Shown here in pieces: positions 26,993-34,963 of a stretch of DNA of 64,000 nt (the stretch's first letter is position 1; each line of letters starts with the position of its first letter). The notes under the pieces are model-generated. The model did not search any database. It was not told the DNA's origin and saw only the letters and a list, made by a program, of their open reading frames with translations. This DNA is from Hyphomonas johnsonii MHS-2. GTDB taxonomy: Bacteria > Pseudomonadota > Alphaproteobacteria > Caulobacterales > Hyphomonadaceae. The DNA lies in assembly GCF_000685275.1 (NCBI RefSeq), contig NZ_ARYK01000001.1, positions 434,001 to 498,000 on the forward strand. The letters run 5' to 3'. The position numbers and the translations under genes were made by a program.

Positions 26993-28306
26993 ATGAACAT
27001 CCTCCTCATCGGATCAGGCGGGCGCGAACATGCCCTGGCCTGGAAAATCAGCCAGTCGTCGCTGGTCGACGTCGTGCATGCCACACCGGGCAATCCCGGC
27101 ATGGATGTGATCGGGCCCTGTTTTGACGTCGCCGCCGACGACATCGACAATCTCGTGAAGCTGACGCTGCAGGTCGAGCCGGACCTTGTCGTCATCGGCC
27201 CCGAAGCCCCGCTCGCCCTCGGCCTCGCCGATATCCTGCGCGCACGCGGTTTCGATGTGTTCGGCCCCAGCAAGGCGGCCGCCCAGCTCGAATCTTCCAA
27301 GGCCTTCTCCAAGGCCTGCATGAAAGCCTACGGCGTGCCGACGGCGGCCTATGGCACGTTCACCGCCCCGGCGCCTGCGAAAGCCTTCCTGCGCACGCTC
27401 GAAGCCCCTTACGTTCTGAAGGCGGACGGTTTGGCCGGGGGCAAGGGCGTTGTCATCGCCGACACGCTCGAGGACGCCGATGCCGGGGTCGACGACATGC
27501 TGTCCGGCCAGTTCGGCGCGGCGTCTGCGACACTGGTCATCGAGGAGTTCATGCATGGCGAGGAAGCCAGCATCTTTGTGCTGACCGATGGCGTGGGCGC
27601 GGTTTATCTGCCGGCCGCGCAGGATCACAAGCGCGTCGGCGACGGTGACACGGGTCCGAATACCGGCGGCATGGGCGCTTATGCGCCGGCCCCGGTGGTC
27701 AGCGAGGCTGTGATGGACCGCATCAAGCGCGAGATCGTGCAGCCGATGCTGAAGGGCATGGCGGCCGACGGCATGCCCTATCAGGGCGTGCTCTATGTCG
27801 GTGTCATGGTCACTGAAGCCGGCCCGAAAGTCGTCGAGTTCAATGCCCGCTTCGGTGACCCGGAATGCCAGGTCCTGATGAAAGGGCTCACCGGGGATAT
27901 CGTCCCGGCCATCCTTGGCGCGGCGACCGGCGCGCTGGAAGGGAATGAGACGGCGTTCGAGGCCCTGTTGGAACTGGACACTTTCCAGCCGTCCGCGACG
28001 GTCGTGCTTGCGTCGAAGGGCTATCCCGGCAGCTATGCCATGGGCTCGGTCATCAATGGCATGGCCGAAGCAAACCACCTGCCCGGTGTCACCGTCTTCC
28101 AGGCCGGCACGGACCGTGATTCCGAGGGCGCGCTGGTCGCGATCGGCGGCCGCGTCCTGAACGTCACAGCCTCCGGCGCGACCCTCGAAGAGGCCATCTC
28201 CCGCGCCTATGCGGGCGTGGACCGTATCGACTGGCCGGAAGGCTTCTGCCGCCGCGACATTGGCTGGCGCGCTTTGGGCGGCAGTTCATCCGTGAAGGCG
28301 ACCTGA
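26993..28306 (+). CDS. purD: Phosphoribosylamine-glycine ligase (GAR synthetase)
   Basis: 437 residues. The second step of purine synthesis, joining phosphoribosylamine and glycine with ATP. The N-terminal domain opens MNILLIGSGGREHALAWK; the central ATP-grasp domain has LKADGLAGGKGVVIADT and GPNTGGMGAYAPAP; FNARFGDPECQ is the metal-binding site. Length and order are standard, and there is no sign of fusion to other pur genes. Confidence 0.98.
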   Translation: MNILLIGSGGREHALAWKISQSSLVDVVHATPGNPGMDVIGPCFDVAADDIDNLVKLTLQVEPDLVVIGPEAPLALGLADILRARGFDVFGPSKAAAQLESSKAFSKACMKAYGVPTAAYGTFTAPAPAKAFLRTLEAPYVLKADGLAGGKGVVIADTLEDADAGVDDMLSGQFGAASATLVIEEFMHGEEASIFVLTDGVGAVYLPAAQDHKRVGDGDTGPNTGGMGAYAPAPVVSEAVMDRIKREIVQPMLKGMAADGMPYQGVLYVGVMVTEAGPKVVEFNARFGDPECQVLMKGLTGDIVPAILGAATGALEGNETAFEALLELDTFQPSATVVLASKGYPGSYAMGSVINGMAEANHLPGVTVFQAGTDRDSEGALVAIGGRVLNVTASGATLEEAISRAYAGVDRIDWPEGFCRRDIGWRALGGSSSVKAT

Positions 28307-28309
28307 CGG

Positions 28310-29053
28310 TCAGAACACCCGCCAAAGCGTGTTGATCGCGCTGTGCATGAATATTGGCGCTACAACGCTGCCAGTGTTGAGGCGCAGCCATGCCAGCACA
28401 AACCCGCAGAAGCTCGTGAACAGGAATGCCTCCATCGAAAATCCGATGCTGTCACCAGTCCAGAAAAGGCTGTGGACCATAGTGAACATCAGGGTCGAGA
28501 TCAGTGCGGCGATACCAAAGTTTGCCCAGAGAGCGCGTGGCCCTTCGCCGAAGGCGCGGACCAGACAGTACAGCATGACCCCGCGATAGAGCAGTTCCTC
28601 GTCCAGGCTGGGAATGGTGAGCTGGAACGCGAACGTTTCCACCGTTTGCGGCTCGTCCGGGATATTGAGGGCGAGACCAATTTCGATCAGGCACAGAACG
28701 GCAATCACGGTCCAGCCGATCCAGGCCTTGCGGGCCTGCCGGAGCGTGACGCCGGCCTCTGCAAGGGGGAGTCGTCCGCTGGCGAGCACAGCGCAGGTGA
28801 CGAGGATGGCCAGACCCTTGCCCGCCCAGTTGTAGGTGACGTCCGGGTCTCCGACGAGGTGATAGATCAGGGAATTCTGCCCGAAAATGTTGAGTACGAT
28901 GACAATGTTCAGGTTGAACAGGACGAGGGCGGCCAGCAACCATCTCGGACGAAAGTGCTGCTTCGCAACCAAGGCACCTGTGACGCCAAGCAGCAGGAAG
29001 ACACCATTCCAGATGGCAAGGTTGACCAGGTTCGTTGCGAGGTCCGGGCTCAT
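28310..29053 (-). CDS. CPBP-family intramembrane glutamic endopeptidase
   Basis: 247 residues from MSPDLATN (GGAGA seven bases upstream; a longer start at 29092 is possible). About seven hydrophobic segments. The CPBP/Rce1 motifs are SLDEELLYRG (catalytic Glu pair), a middle motif FTMVHSLF and a C-terminal MHSAINTL. Bacterial members cleave membrane peptides, modify bacteriocins or serve as anti-sigma proteases; the substrate here is unknown. It is a clear paralogue of the gene at 58065. It is divergent from the DUF2975/Xre pair. Confidence 0.88.
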   Translation of the reverse strand: MSPDLATNLVNLAIWNGVFLLLGVTGALVAKQHFRPRWLLAALVLFNLNIVIVLNIFGQNSLIYHLVGDPDVTYNWAGKGLAILVTCAVLASGRLPLAEAGVTLRQARKAWIGWTVIAVLCLIEIGLALNIPDEPQTVETFAFQLTIPSLDEELLYRGVMLYCLVRAFGEGPRALWANFGIAALISTLMFTMVHSLFWTGDSIGFSMEAFLFTSFCGFVLAWLRLNTGSVVAPIFMHSAINTLWRVF

Positions 29054-29110
29054 CAGTGTCTCCAGTACGCACAGCCAGGCAATGCTTGCCAATATGGGCA
29101 GGCATGGGTA

Positions 29111-29138
29111 TTGTCTTAAAAAGGCAAAAAATTATCAT
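29111..29138 (+). promoter_or_regulatory. Probable promoter of the DUF2975-Xre pair
   Basis: TTGTCT (29111-29116), 16-base spacer, TATCAT (29133-29138, five of six consensus bases). The -10 box overlaps the left arm of the palindrome at 29130-29150, and the region is locally AT-rich. Confidence 0.55.
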
Positions 29139-29150
29139 TTTTAGATAATT
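29130..29150. promoter_or_regulatory. Palindromic operator before DUF2975 gene
   Basis: AATTATC-7 bases-GATAATT is a perfect inverted repeat covering the probable -10. The Xre protein of this two-gene unit is the obvious candidate binder, giving autorepression. Confidence 0.55.
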
Positions 29151-29175
29151 AATCAATTTCTGGAGAAAGAATCGG

Positions 29176-29703
29176 ATGGAGTCAAGCCGCAAATCCTGGC
29201 TGCGTATCGCGAGCGCTGCCTTCCTCGTCACGATCCCGATTCTGGCCGCCGCGATCTTGGCCGGGACCGTCACCTATTGGGGCCTCGGCATTCACGAGAT
29301 CGGCGACAACACGATTGTCCTGTACGACGCCCCACCGGTGGCAGAACGACGGGTCTATGGTCTGCTGGCGACCCTGGTGCCGGCGGCCTTGCTGATCTAT
29401 GCGCTGTGGCAGCTGTTCCGGATGTTTCTCGGGTTCAATACGATCGACCATGTGGATACCCGCACCATTGTCCGCCTGAAGGCGTTTTCCCTGTTCACCT
29501 TTCTCGGCGTCCTTGCGGCCTTCCTGCTGAGCGGCGTGATGCGCTGGGCCATTGGCGAGTTCGATAATGCGCCATTGTGGACGCATCTCGGTTTCTCGGC
29601 GGCGCATGCGGCGGTGATGTTCTGCACGGCCGTTATCTACGTCGCGGCCAGCATTATCGACGAGGGCTATGCCTACAAGCGGGAAACGGAAGAGTACGTC
29701 TGA
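29176..29703 (+). CDS. DUF2975 membrane protein
   Basis: 175 residues with four predicted membrane helices (about 12-34, 60-82, 100-124, 138-160). DUF2975 proteins are paired with a small YozG-like Xre regulator in many bacteria. This gene is followed two bases later by exactly such a regulator. The pair is thought to sense a membrane or small-molecule signal and sequester or release the regulator, but the mechanism is not established. TGGAGAAAG precedes the start. Confidence 0.85.
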   Translation: MESSRKSWLRIASAAFLVTIPILAAAILAGTVTYWGLGIHEIGDNTIVLYDAPPVAERRVYGLLATLVPAALLIYALWQLFRMFLGFNTIDHVDTRTIVRLKAFSLFTFLGVLAAFLLSGVMRWAIGEFDNAPLWTHLGFSAAHAAVMFCTAVIYVAASIIDEGYAYKRETEEYV

Positions 29704-29705
29704 TC

Positions 29706-29912
29706 ATGGCCATTATCATTACGCTGGACGTCATGCTGGCCCGCCGGAAGATGCGCTCCAAGGAACTGGCGGCGGCAATCGGCGTGACCGAGGCAAACCT
29801 GTCGAAGTTGAAGTCGGGGTCTGTGAAGGGCGTGAAGCTGGAAACGCTGAACCGTATTTGCGATGTGTTGGACTGCAAGCCGGGTGATCTGATGGATTTT
29901 GAGCCGGATTGA
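29706..29912 (+). CDS. Small Xre (YozG-like) helix-turn-helix regulator
   Basis: 68 residues consisting almost only of an HTH_26-type domain: DVMLARRKMRSKELAAAIGV, TEANLSKLKSGSVKGVKLET, LNRICDVLDCKPGDLM. It lies two bases after the DUF2975 stop and is co-translated with it. It probably binds the palindrome at 29130-29150. Confidence 0.9.
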   Translation: MAIIITLDVMLARRKMRSKELAAAIGVTEANLSKLKSGSVKGVKLETLNRICDVLDCKPGDLMDFEPD

Positions 29913-29934
29913 CGGGCGCCTGCCGCCCAGTCGC

Positions 29935-30522
29935 CTACTTGCTCACAAACATGAGCGTGCCCTTTGGCACGTCCGCGAGGAAGCGTTTCAGGTCGGCTTT
30001 CGAGAACACGATGCAGCCGTTCGACCGGCCGAGCTTGCCATAGCGCGCCAGGAAGTCCGGCTCGGCATAGGCGGCGGCATGGATGACGATCGCCCGGGCG
30101 CGTGACGACCGATTGCCGGCGTCCAGCCCGTCGAGGCGCAGGCTGCGACCGTGCTGCCCGACATATTCCTCTGCCAGCGCAAACGCGCCTTCGGGACTGG
30201 CGCTGGAGCCGGAGACATCGGAAAACGTGTCGAGATAGCCGTCATGGTCGCGGTCGGAGCCCCGTCCATGCGCGGCGCGATAGGCCGTGACGTTGCCGGT
30301 CTCCAGGTTGACCACGTACAGCCGTTCGGACGCCGAGTGTTGCGCATAGTCGACAATGACCAGCCGCCCGGTATCGCGCAGTTCGGCTGCGTGATCCTGC
30401 TGTGCCGCCAGCGCCCGGGCCAGCAGGTCGGCTCGAATTTCCCCTTCCGGGTCGATTTCAACTGCCCCGGCCGGCAGCGACAGCACGACAAGCAGGAACA
30501 GGGCGGTCAGGATTCGTATCAT
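29935..30522 (-). CDS. YkuD_2 (L,D-transpeptidase catalytic-like) secreted protein
   Basis: 195 residues from MIRILTALF, with a signal peptide ending at PAGA-VE. The domain follows the YkuD_2 pattern: LYVVNLETGNV, HGRGSDRDHDGYLDTFSDV, RSLRLDGLD, RAIVIHAAAYAE and the catalytic-cysteine site GRSNGC. Classical YkuD enzymes form 3-3 crosslinks in peptidoglycan or attach lipoproteins; for the YkuD_2 branch this is inferred. The longer frame to 30576 adds a non-signal N-terminus and is less likely. Confidence 0.85.
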   Translation of the reverse strand: MIRILTALFLLVVLSLPAGAVEIDPEGEIRADLLARALAAQQDHAAELRDTGRLVIVDYAQHSASERLYVVNLETGNVTAYRAAHGRGSDRDHDGYLDTFSDVSGSSASPEGAFALAEEYVGQHGRSLRLDGLDAGNRSSRARAIVIHAAAYAEPDFLARYGKLGRSNGCIVFSKADLKRFLADVPKGTLMFVSK

Positions 30523-30628
30523 GGCGTCGAACTTCCCGGCAAAATGCGGCGACGTTACGGCAGGTCTTGGCACCACGCCGTGCCCCGCTATGGTGTCGCT
30601 AAGGAAACATCAGGATTGAGAACACGCG

Positions 30629-31717
30629 ATGGAAGAGACAGAAACTGCGCAGGACCTGTTCACAGGCACCAAGCCGGTAGCGGAATCCCACATGTTCAAC
30701 GAGGCCAATTTGGCGGCCTGGATGGAAGCCAATGTTGAGGGCTATGAAGGCCCGCTGACCGTCCGCCAGTTCAAGGGTGGCCAGTCCAACCCGACCTACC
30801 AGCTGGTCACGCCGACGAAGAAATACGTGATGCGCCGCAAGCCGCCGGGTAACCTCCTGCCCAGCGCGCATGCCGTCGACCGCGAATTCCGGGTGATCAA
30901 TGCCCTGTATCCGCTCGGCTACCCTGTTGCGCGCCCCTACGGCCTGTGCATGGACGAAAGCGTCGTCGGCACGATCTTCTATGTCATGGACAATGTCGAA
31001 GGCCGCATCCTGTGGGACGGCACCTTGCCGGACTACGAACCGGCGATGCGCCGCAAGATCTACGAGGCCAAGGTCAAGACGTTCGCAGACCTGCACAATG
31101 TCGACTGGCGCAAGGCCGGCCTTGAGGGCTTTGGCAAGGAGGGAGACTATGTCGCCCGCCAGGTCCACCGCTGGACCAAGCAGTACAAGGCATCCGAGAC
31201 GATGCACATTCCCGAGATGGAAAAGCTGATCGAGTGGCTGCCAAAGAACATCCCGCCCGGCGACAAGACCACGATCGTCCACGGCGACTATCGCCTCGAC
31301 AACATGGTGCTCCACCCGACCGAGCCGAAAGTGATTGCCGTCCTCGACTGGGAATTGTCCACCCTCGGTGATCCGCTGGCCGATTTCTCCTATCACCTGA
31401 TGAACTGGGTCATGCCGCAGGGCGATTCCTCCCGCGGCGCACTGTCGGCCATCCCGGACCTCAAGGCCTGGGGCATTCCGACCATGGAAGAATACGTCGA
31501 CATGTATTGCGCCCACACAGGTCGCGATGGCCTGCCAGAGCTCGACTATTACTTCGCCTACAATGCCTTCCGGCTCGCCGGGATTCTTCAGGGCATTGTC
31601 GGCCGGGTGCGTGACGGCACGGCCAACAGCGCCAATGCCGAATCGAACGCCGCCCGCGTCGTGCCCCTTGCCCAATTGGCAGCCAAATATGCCCGCAGGG
31701 CGGGAATGGAAGGGTAG
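30629..31717 (+). CDS. APH-family kinase-like protein (ACAD10/11-type), acyl-CoA metabolism
   Basis: 362 residues. Kinase-like fold with the catalytic loop VHGDYRLDNMVLHPTE and metal site VLDWELSTLGDPLADFSY, and an N-lobe KKYVMRRKPPG. This subfamily is common next to acyl-CoA dehydrogenases in proteobacteria and resembles the kinase part of human ACAD10/11, which phosphorylates 4-hydroxyacyl-CoAs. By analogy it may act on hydroxylated fatty acids, which is inference. It is followed after five bases by the hot-dog protein, likely one operon. Confidence 0.88.
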   Translation: MEETETAQDLFTGTKPVAESHMFNEANLAAWMEANVEGYEGPLTVRQFKGGQSNPTYQLVTPTKKYVMRRKPPGNLLPSAHAVDREFRVINALYPLGYPVARPYGLCMDESVVGTIFYVMDNVEGRILWDGTLPDYEPAMRRKIYEAKVKTFADLHNVDWRKAGLEGFGKEGDYVARQVHRWTKQYKASETMHIPEMEKLIEWLPKNIPPGDKTTIVHGDYRLDNMVLHPTEPKVIAVLDWELSTLGDPLADFSYHLMNWVMPQGDSSRGALSAIPDLKAWGIPTMEEYVDMYCAHTGRDGLPELDYYFAYNAFRLAGILQGIVGRVRDGTANSANAESNAARVVPLAQLAAKYARRAGMEG

Positions 31718-31722
31718 ACGCC

Positions 31723-32637
31723 ATGGCAGCGGACATTCTCGAAGGCCCGCTTCGCGCACCGGCCCAGATGCTGCAGGAGCAATCCTATGGCGGCCACAAG
31801 TCGCTGCATGATGATGAAGAGGCCGAACGCCTCGGCATCAAGGCCGGCCCGATCGAGGGGCCGACGCATTTCCAGCAGTTCGTGCCACTGCTGTTCCAGA
31901 TCTGGGGCAAGGACTGGTTCGAACGCGGCTGCCTGTCGACACATTTCCTCAACATGGTCTTCGAGGGCGAGAAGGTGCGCGCCTTCGTTGAACGCCCGGC
32001 GCCCGGCGCCACCCGCGCCCGCTGCTGGGCCGAAAAGGAAGATGGCACGCCTGTGCTGGAGGCGAGCGCCACGCTGGGCCCCGATCACGGCACAACGCTC
32101 CTTGAAGAACGGATGGCCAAGCTGCGCCCCGCCGACGACCTTGTCATACTGGAAGACATGAAGGTCGGCCTGAAGACCAGCAAGGACGAACCTGTCCGGA
32201 TGGGCCCCGACCAGCACATGGGCAACCTGTACCCCTTCAGCCTTGCGCAGAAACTGGCTGTCATCACTGAGCCGAACGACTGGTATTCCGACGCCCAGGC
32301 ATCGCCCTGGGGGCGCCCGGTCATCCCCCTCGAAATGGTCAGCGTGCTCGCCAACTATACGGGCGGCATGGCCAACTGGCCGGTCAAGCATCCTTCCATC
32401 GGTCTCTTTGCCGATCTGGAAATGCGCATGATCGACGGTCCGCTCTTCGTCGACGAAGATTATATCCTCCGCCGCGAAGTCGTCGCCCTGTCGGCCAGCC
32501 GCCGAGCGGAAAACTACTGGATCCGCACCCGTATCTTCGATTCGACGGGCACGAAACAAGTCGCGGAAACGCTGCTCAACCACGGTGTTCTCAAGGCCAG
32601 CTATCCGCACTATCCCGCCGACAAATTGCCGGCCTGA
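31723..32637 (+). CDS. Hot-dog fold (MaoC-like) conserved protein
   Basis: 304 residues, with no signal peptide. The segment GPIEGPTHFQQFVPLLFQIWG then WFERGCLSTHFLNMVFEGEKVRAFV has the pattern of a MaoC-type hot-dog domain (helix over sheet, then a G-E-x-V turn). The length allows a double hot-dog. A second conserved block lies around PWGRPVIPLEMVSVLANYTGG. I do not recognise a named family. Context (kinase-like ACAD10 protein, enoyl-CoA hydratase and P450 genes nearby) suggests acyl-CoA handling. Confidence 0.65.
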   Translation: MAADILEGPLRAPAQMLQEQSYGGHKSLHDDEEAERLGIKAGPIEGPTHFQQFVPLLFQIWGKDWFERGCLSTHFLNMVFEGEKVRAFVERPAPGATRARCWAEKEDGTPVLEASATLGPDHGTTLLEERMAKLRPADDLVILEDMKVGLKTSKDEPVRMGPDQHMGNLYPFSLAQKLAVITEPNDWYSDAQASPWGRPVIPLEMVSVLANYTGGMANWPVKHPSIGLFADLEMRMIDGPLFVDEDYILRREVVALSASRRAENYWIRTRIFDSTGTKQVAETLLNHGVLKASYPHYPADKLPA

Positions 32638-32672
32638 CCCGGTCCCGTCTCCCACACGAAAGGATGTTTCTC

Positions 32673-33965
32673 ATGGGCTCAAGACTCCTGAATATCGCCG
32701 CGCTCGCGCTGGTAACTGCGGTCGCTCCGGCTATCGCCTCGGCGCAGGATGCCGTGGTCCATGCCGGCCACGTCCTTGCCGTGCCGGGTGAAGGCTATCT
32801 CACGAAGCAGACCATCACGGTCAAGGACGGGCGCATCGTGTCCGTTGTGCCGGGCTACAAGTCCGGTCCGAAGGGTGTGCCGGTCATCGACCTCAAGAAC
32901 GCCTATGTCGTCCCCGGCCTGATCGACAGCCATGTCCATATCACGGGTGAAAATGGCCCCAACGAGCGCCTCAAGACCTTCACGGACTCGTCGGTCGATA
33001 CCGCGTTTGACGGCGCCGCCTTCGCGAAGGTCACGCTCGAAGCCGGTTTCACCACCGTGCAGGATGTCGGGGGCATCAACGAGGCCGTCTTCGGCCTGCG
33101 CGATGCCATCGCCCGCGGTGCCGTGCCGGGCCCGCGCATGCGCGCTGCCGGGCAGGCGATCTCGGTCACTGGTGGCCATGGCGACGTGAATGGTTACTCC
33201 TCGCCAGTCATGCAGCTGTTTACCGGCACCAATATCTGCAACGGTGCCGATGATTGCCGCCGGGCCGTGCGCCAGCAGGTCAAGGACGGCGCTGACGTCA
33301 TCAAGATCACGGCGACGGGGGGCGTGCTCTCCAACACGTCCGCCGGCCTCGAACAGCAATTCAGCAATGACGAACTCAGCGCCATCGTCGAGGCCGCCCA
33401 TGCCATGGGCCGGCAGGTCACCGCGCATGCCCACGGCAAAGGCGGTGTCGACGCAGCCCTTCGCGCGGGCATCGATTCCATCGAGCACGGCACCTACCTG
33501 GACGATGAAACGATTGCCCTCTTCAAGGAGCACAATGCGACATTGGTCCCGACCGTTCTCGCGGGCGTCACGGTCTCCGGCTGGACCAACGAGCCGTGGT
33601 TGCCTGAAGCGTCGCGGAAGAAAGCGGCCATTATCGGCCCGCTCATGCTCGACATGTTACGCCGGGCCCACGAAGGGGGCGTCAACGTCGCTTTCGGCAC
33701 CGATACCGGCGTCTCCCATCATGGCGACAATGCCAAGGAATTCGCGCTGATGGTGGAAGCAGGCTTCACACCCGAACAGGCGATCAAGGCAGCCACCGTG
33801 ACCGCGTCGCGCCACATCGAGATGGACAGTGACATCGGTACCCTGGAGACAGGAAAATACGGTGACCTCGTCGCGACCAATGGCGACCCGCTGAAAGACA
33901 TTTCCGAACTGGAATCGGTCGATTTCGTCATGAAGGGCGGCATCGTCTACAAGTCCGGCAAGTAG
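32673..33965 (+). CDS. Secreted amidohydrolase-superfamily metal hydrolase
   Basis: 430 residues. The signal peptide ends at IASA-QD. The TIM-barrel metal site is visible: DSHVH (HxH) near residue 90, the bridging lysine in VIKITATGG, AHAHG, SIEHGT and FGTDTGV. This branch (imidazolonepropionase-like, related to bacterial Xaa-Pro dipeptidases/organophosphate acid hydrolases) usually hydrolyses dipeptides or amides in the periplasm. AAAGGA is well spaced from ATG 32673; ATG 32664 is too close to it. Confidence 0.88.
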   Translation: MGSRLLNIAALALVTAVAPAIASAQDAVVHAGHVLAVPGEGYLTKQTITVKDGRIVSVVPGYKSGPKGVPVIDLKNAYVVPGLIDSHVHITGENGPNERLKTFTDSSVDTAFDGAAFAKVTLEAGFTTVQDVGGINEAVFGLRDAIARGAVPGPRMRAAGQAISVTGGHGDVNGYSSPVMQLFTGTNICNGADDCRRAVRQQVKDGADVIKITATGGVLSNTSAGLEQQFSNDELSAIVEAAHAMGRQVTAHAHGKGGVDAALRAGIDSIEHGTYLDDETIALFKEHNATLVPTVLAGVTVSGWTNEPWLPEASRKKAAIIGPLMLDMLRRAHEGGVNVAFGTDTGVSHHGDNAKEFALMVEAGFTPEQAIKAATVTASRHIEMDSDIGTLETGKYGDLVATNGDPLKDISELESVDFVMKGGIVYKSGK

Positions 33966-34009
33966 GCGGGGCAGCGCAGACGCCGTCTTCGCCTAACCCG
34001 CGAAGCATT

Positions 34010-34038
34010 TTGACATTTCGCGGCAAAGGCCAGAATGT
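34010..34038 (+). promoter_or_regulatory. Probable promoter of the OmpA-like lipoprotein gene
   Basis: A consensus TTGACA (34010-34015) with a weak -10 (GAATGT, 34033-34038) at 17 bases. A start near 34046 would put the hairpin at 34055-34076 at the very 5' end of the mRNA. Confidence 0.35.
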
Positions 34039-34054
34039 TGGCAGATCGGAGGAA

Positions 34055-34076
34055 GGGCGCCTGATTTCAGGCGCCC
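34055..34076 (+). other. Perfect leader stem-loop before OmpA-like gene
   Basis: GGGCGCCTGA and TCAGGCGCCC form ten base pairs around TT (practically nine with an ATTT tetraloop). It ends about ten bases before the AGAGGG ribosome binding site at 34085-34090. There is no T-run, so it is not an obvious terminator; a stability or translation-control element is likely. Confidence 0.55.
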
Positions 34077-34096
34077 TGACAGAAGAGGGATTGCCC

Positions 34097-34963
34097 ATGC
34101 CTGCACCTGACAGCGTTCTTTTCGCAGGCGCCGCCATGCTGGCCCTGGCAGGCCTTGCCGCCTGTGGAAGCGAGACTGCCGGCACCGGCAGCGCGCCTGA
34201 AATCGCGCCGGTTGAGTGCGTCACGATTCCCGAAGGGGTCTACATTTTCGAGAACGGTCGGTTCACCGCCACCGCCGCCGCGCTCAAGACGCCCGCGCCG
34301 GATCGCGTCATACCGGCACCAACCGGCTGGGCCGGGGAATTGCAGACAGCGCTCGGTGGTGCCGGCTTCCCGTGGATCGGGGTCAGCATTCGCCAGAACG
34401 TCGCTGCCCTGACCGGCACGGCGCCAAGCCAGTACGCCAGGGAGCAGGGCTTTGCGACGGGCAAGACGGCGATTGAGAGCGACCCGATTGGCGGAGAGGA
34501 AGTCACCCTGATCGCCGACGCCATTGGCACCGAGACGGGCCCGCGGGCGCCGGGCGAGGCGCTTGTCACGCTCATGAACGGCGCGATTTCGCTCACGGCC
34601 TGCCAGCAGGCGCTGACCGACACGATGCAGGGCCAGAAGATCCAGTTTCCAACCAATGTCGGCGATATCTCGCCGGCCAGTTACGCCCTCGTCGATGCCG
34701 TGGCCGGCATCGCGATGCTGTGCGACGAATATCCCATCGAGGTCGGCGCCCACACCGACCTGCGCGGGTCGGACGAATTCAATCTCGTCCTGTCCCAGAA
34801 GCGGGCTGACGCCGTACGCCAGTACCTGCTGGAACGCGGTGTCGACACCGACCAGATATCAGCCGTGGGCTATGGCGAGAGCCGGCCGCTGGATACGGCC
34901 GACACGCTCGCGGCGTTCGACCGCAATGCCCGCATCGAATTCAAGGCGCGTCGGCGGCCCTAG
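34097..34963 (+). CDS. OmpA-family lipoprotein
   Basis: 288 residues. A lipoprotein signal ends LAGLAAC. A BON-like or unrecognised central region (about 60-190) is followed by a C-terminal OmpA domain (about 195-285) with IQFPTNVGDISPAS, VGAHTDLRGSDEFNLVLSQKRA and AVGYGESRPL. It is expected at the outer membrane and bound to peptidoglycan. ATG 34097 has AGAGGG upstream; the longer frame from 34010 runs through the leader hairpin. It overlaps the end of the DUF2855 gene by four bases, convergently. Confidence 0.88.
   Translation: MPAPDSVLFAGAAMLALAGLAACGSETAGTGSAPEIAPVECVTIPEGVYIFENGRFTATAAALKTPAPDRVIPAPTGWAGELQTALGGAGFPWIGVSIRQNVAALTGTAPSQYAREQGFATGKTAIESDPIGGEEVTLIADAIGTETGPRAPGEALVTLMNGAISLTACQQALTDTMQGQKIQFPTNVGDISPASYALVDAVAGIAMLCDEYPIEVGAHTDLRGSDEFNLVLSQKRADAVRQYLLERGVDTDQISAVGYGESRPLDTADTLAAFDRNARIEFKARRRP

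Noticed and set aside
27014-28078. Long open frame antisense to purD, and similar long antisense frames opposite the hot-dog, antiporter and M20 genes
   Set aside because: These are shadows caused by high GC; they are rich in His, Arg and Gly, lack known motifs and lie opposite clear genes.
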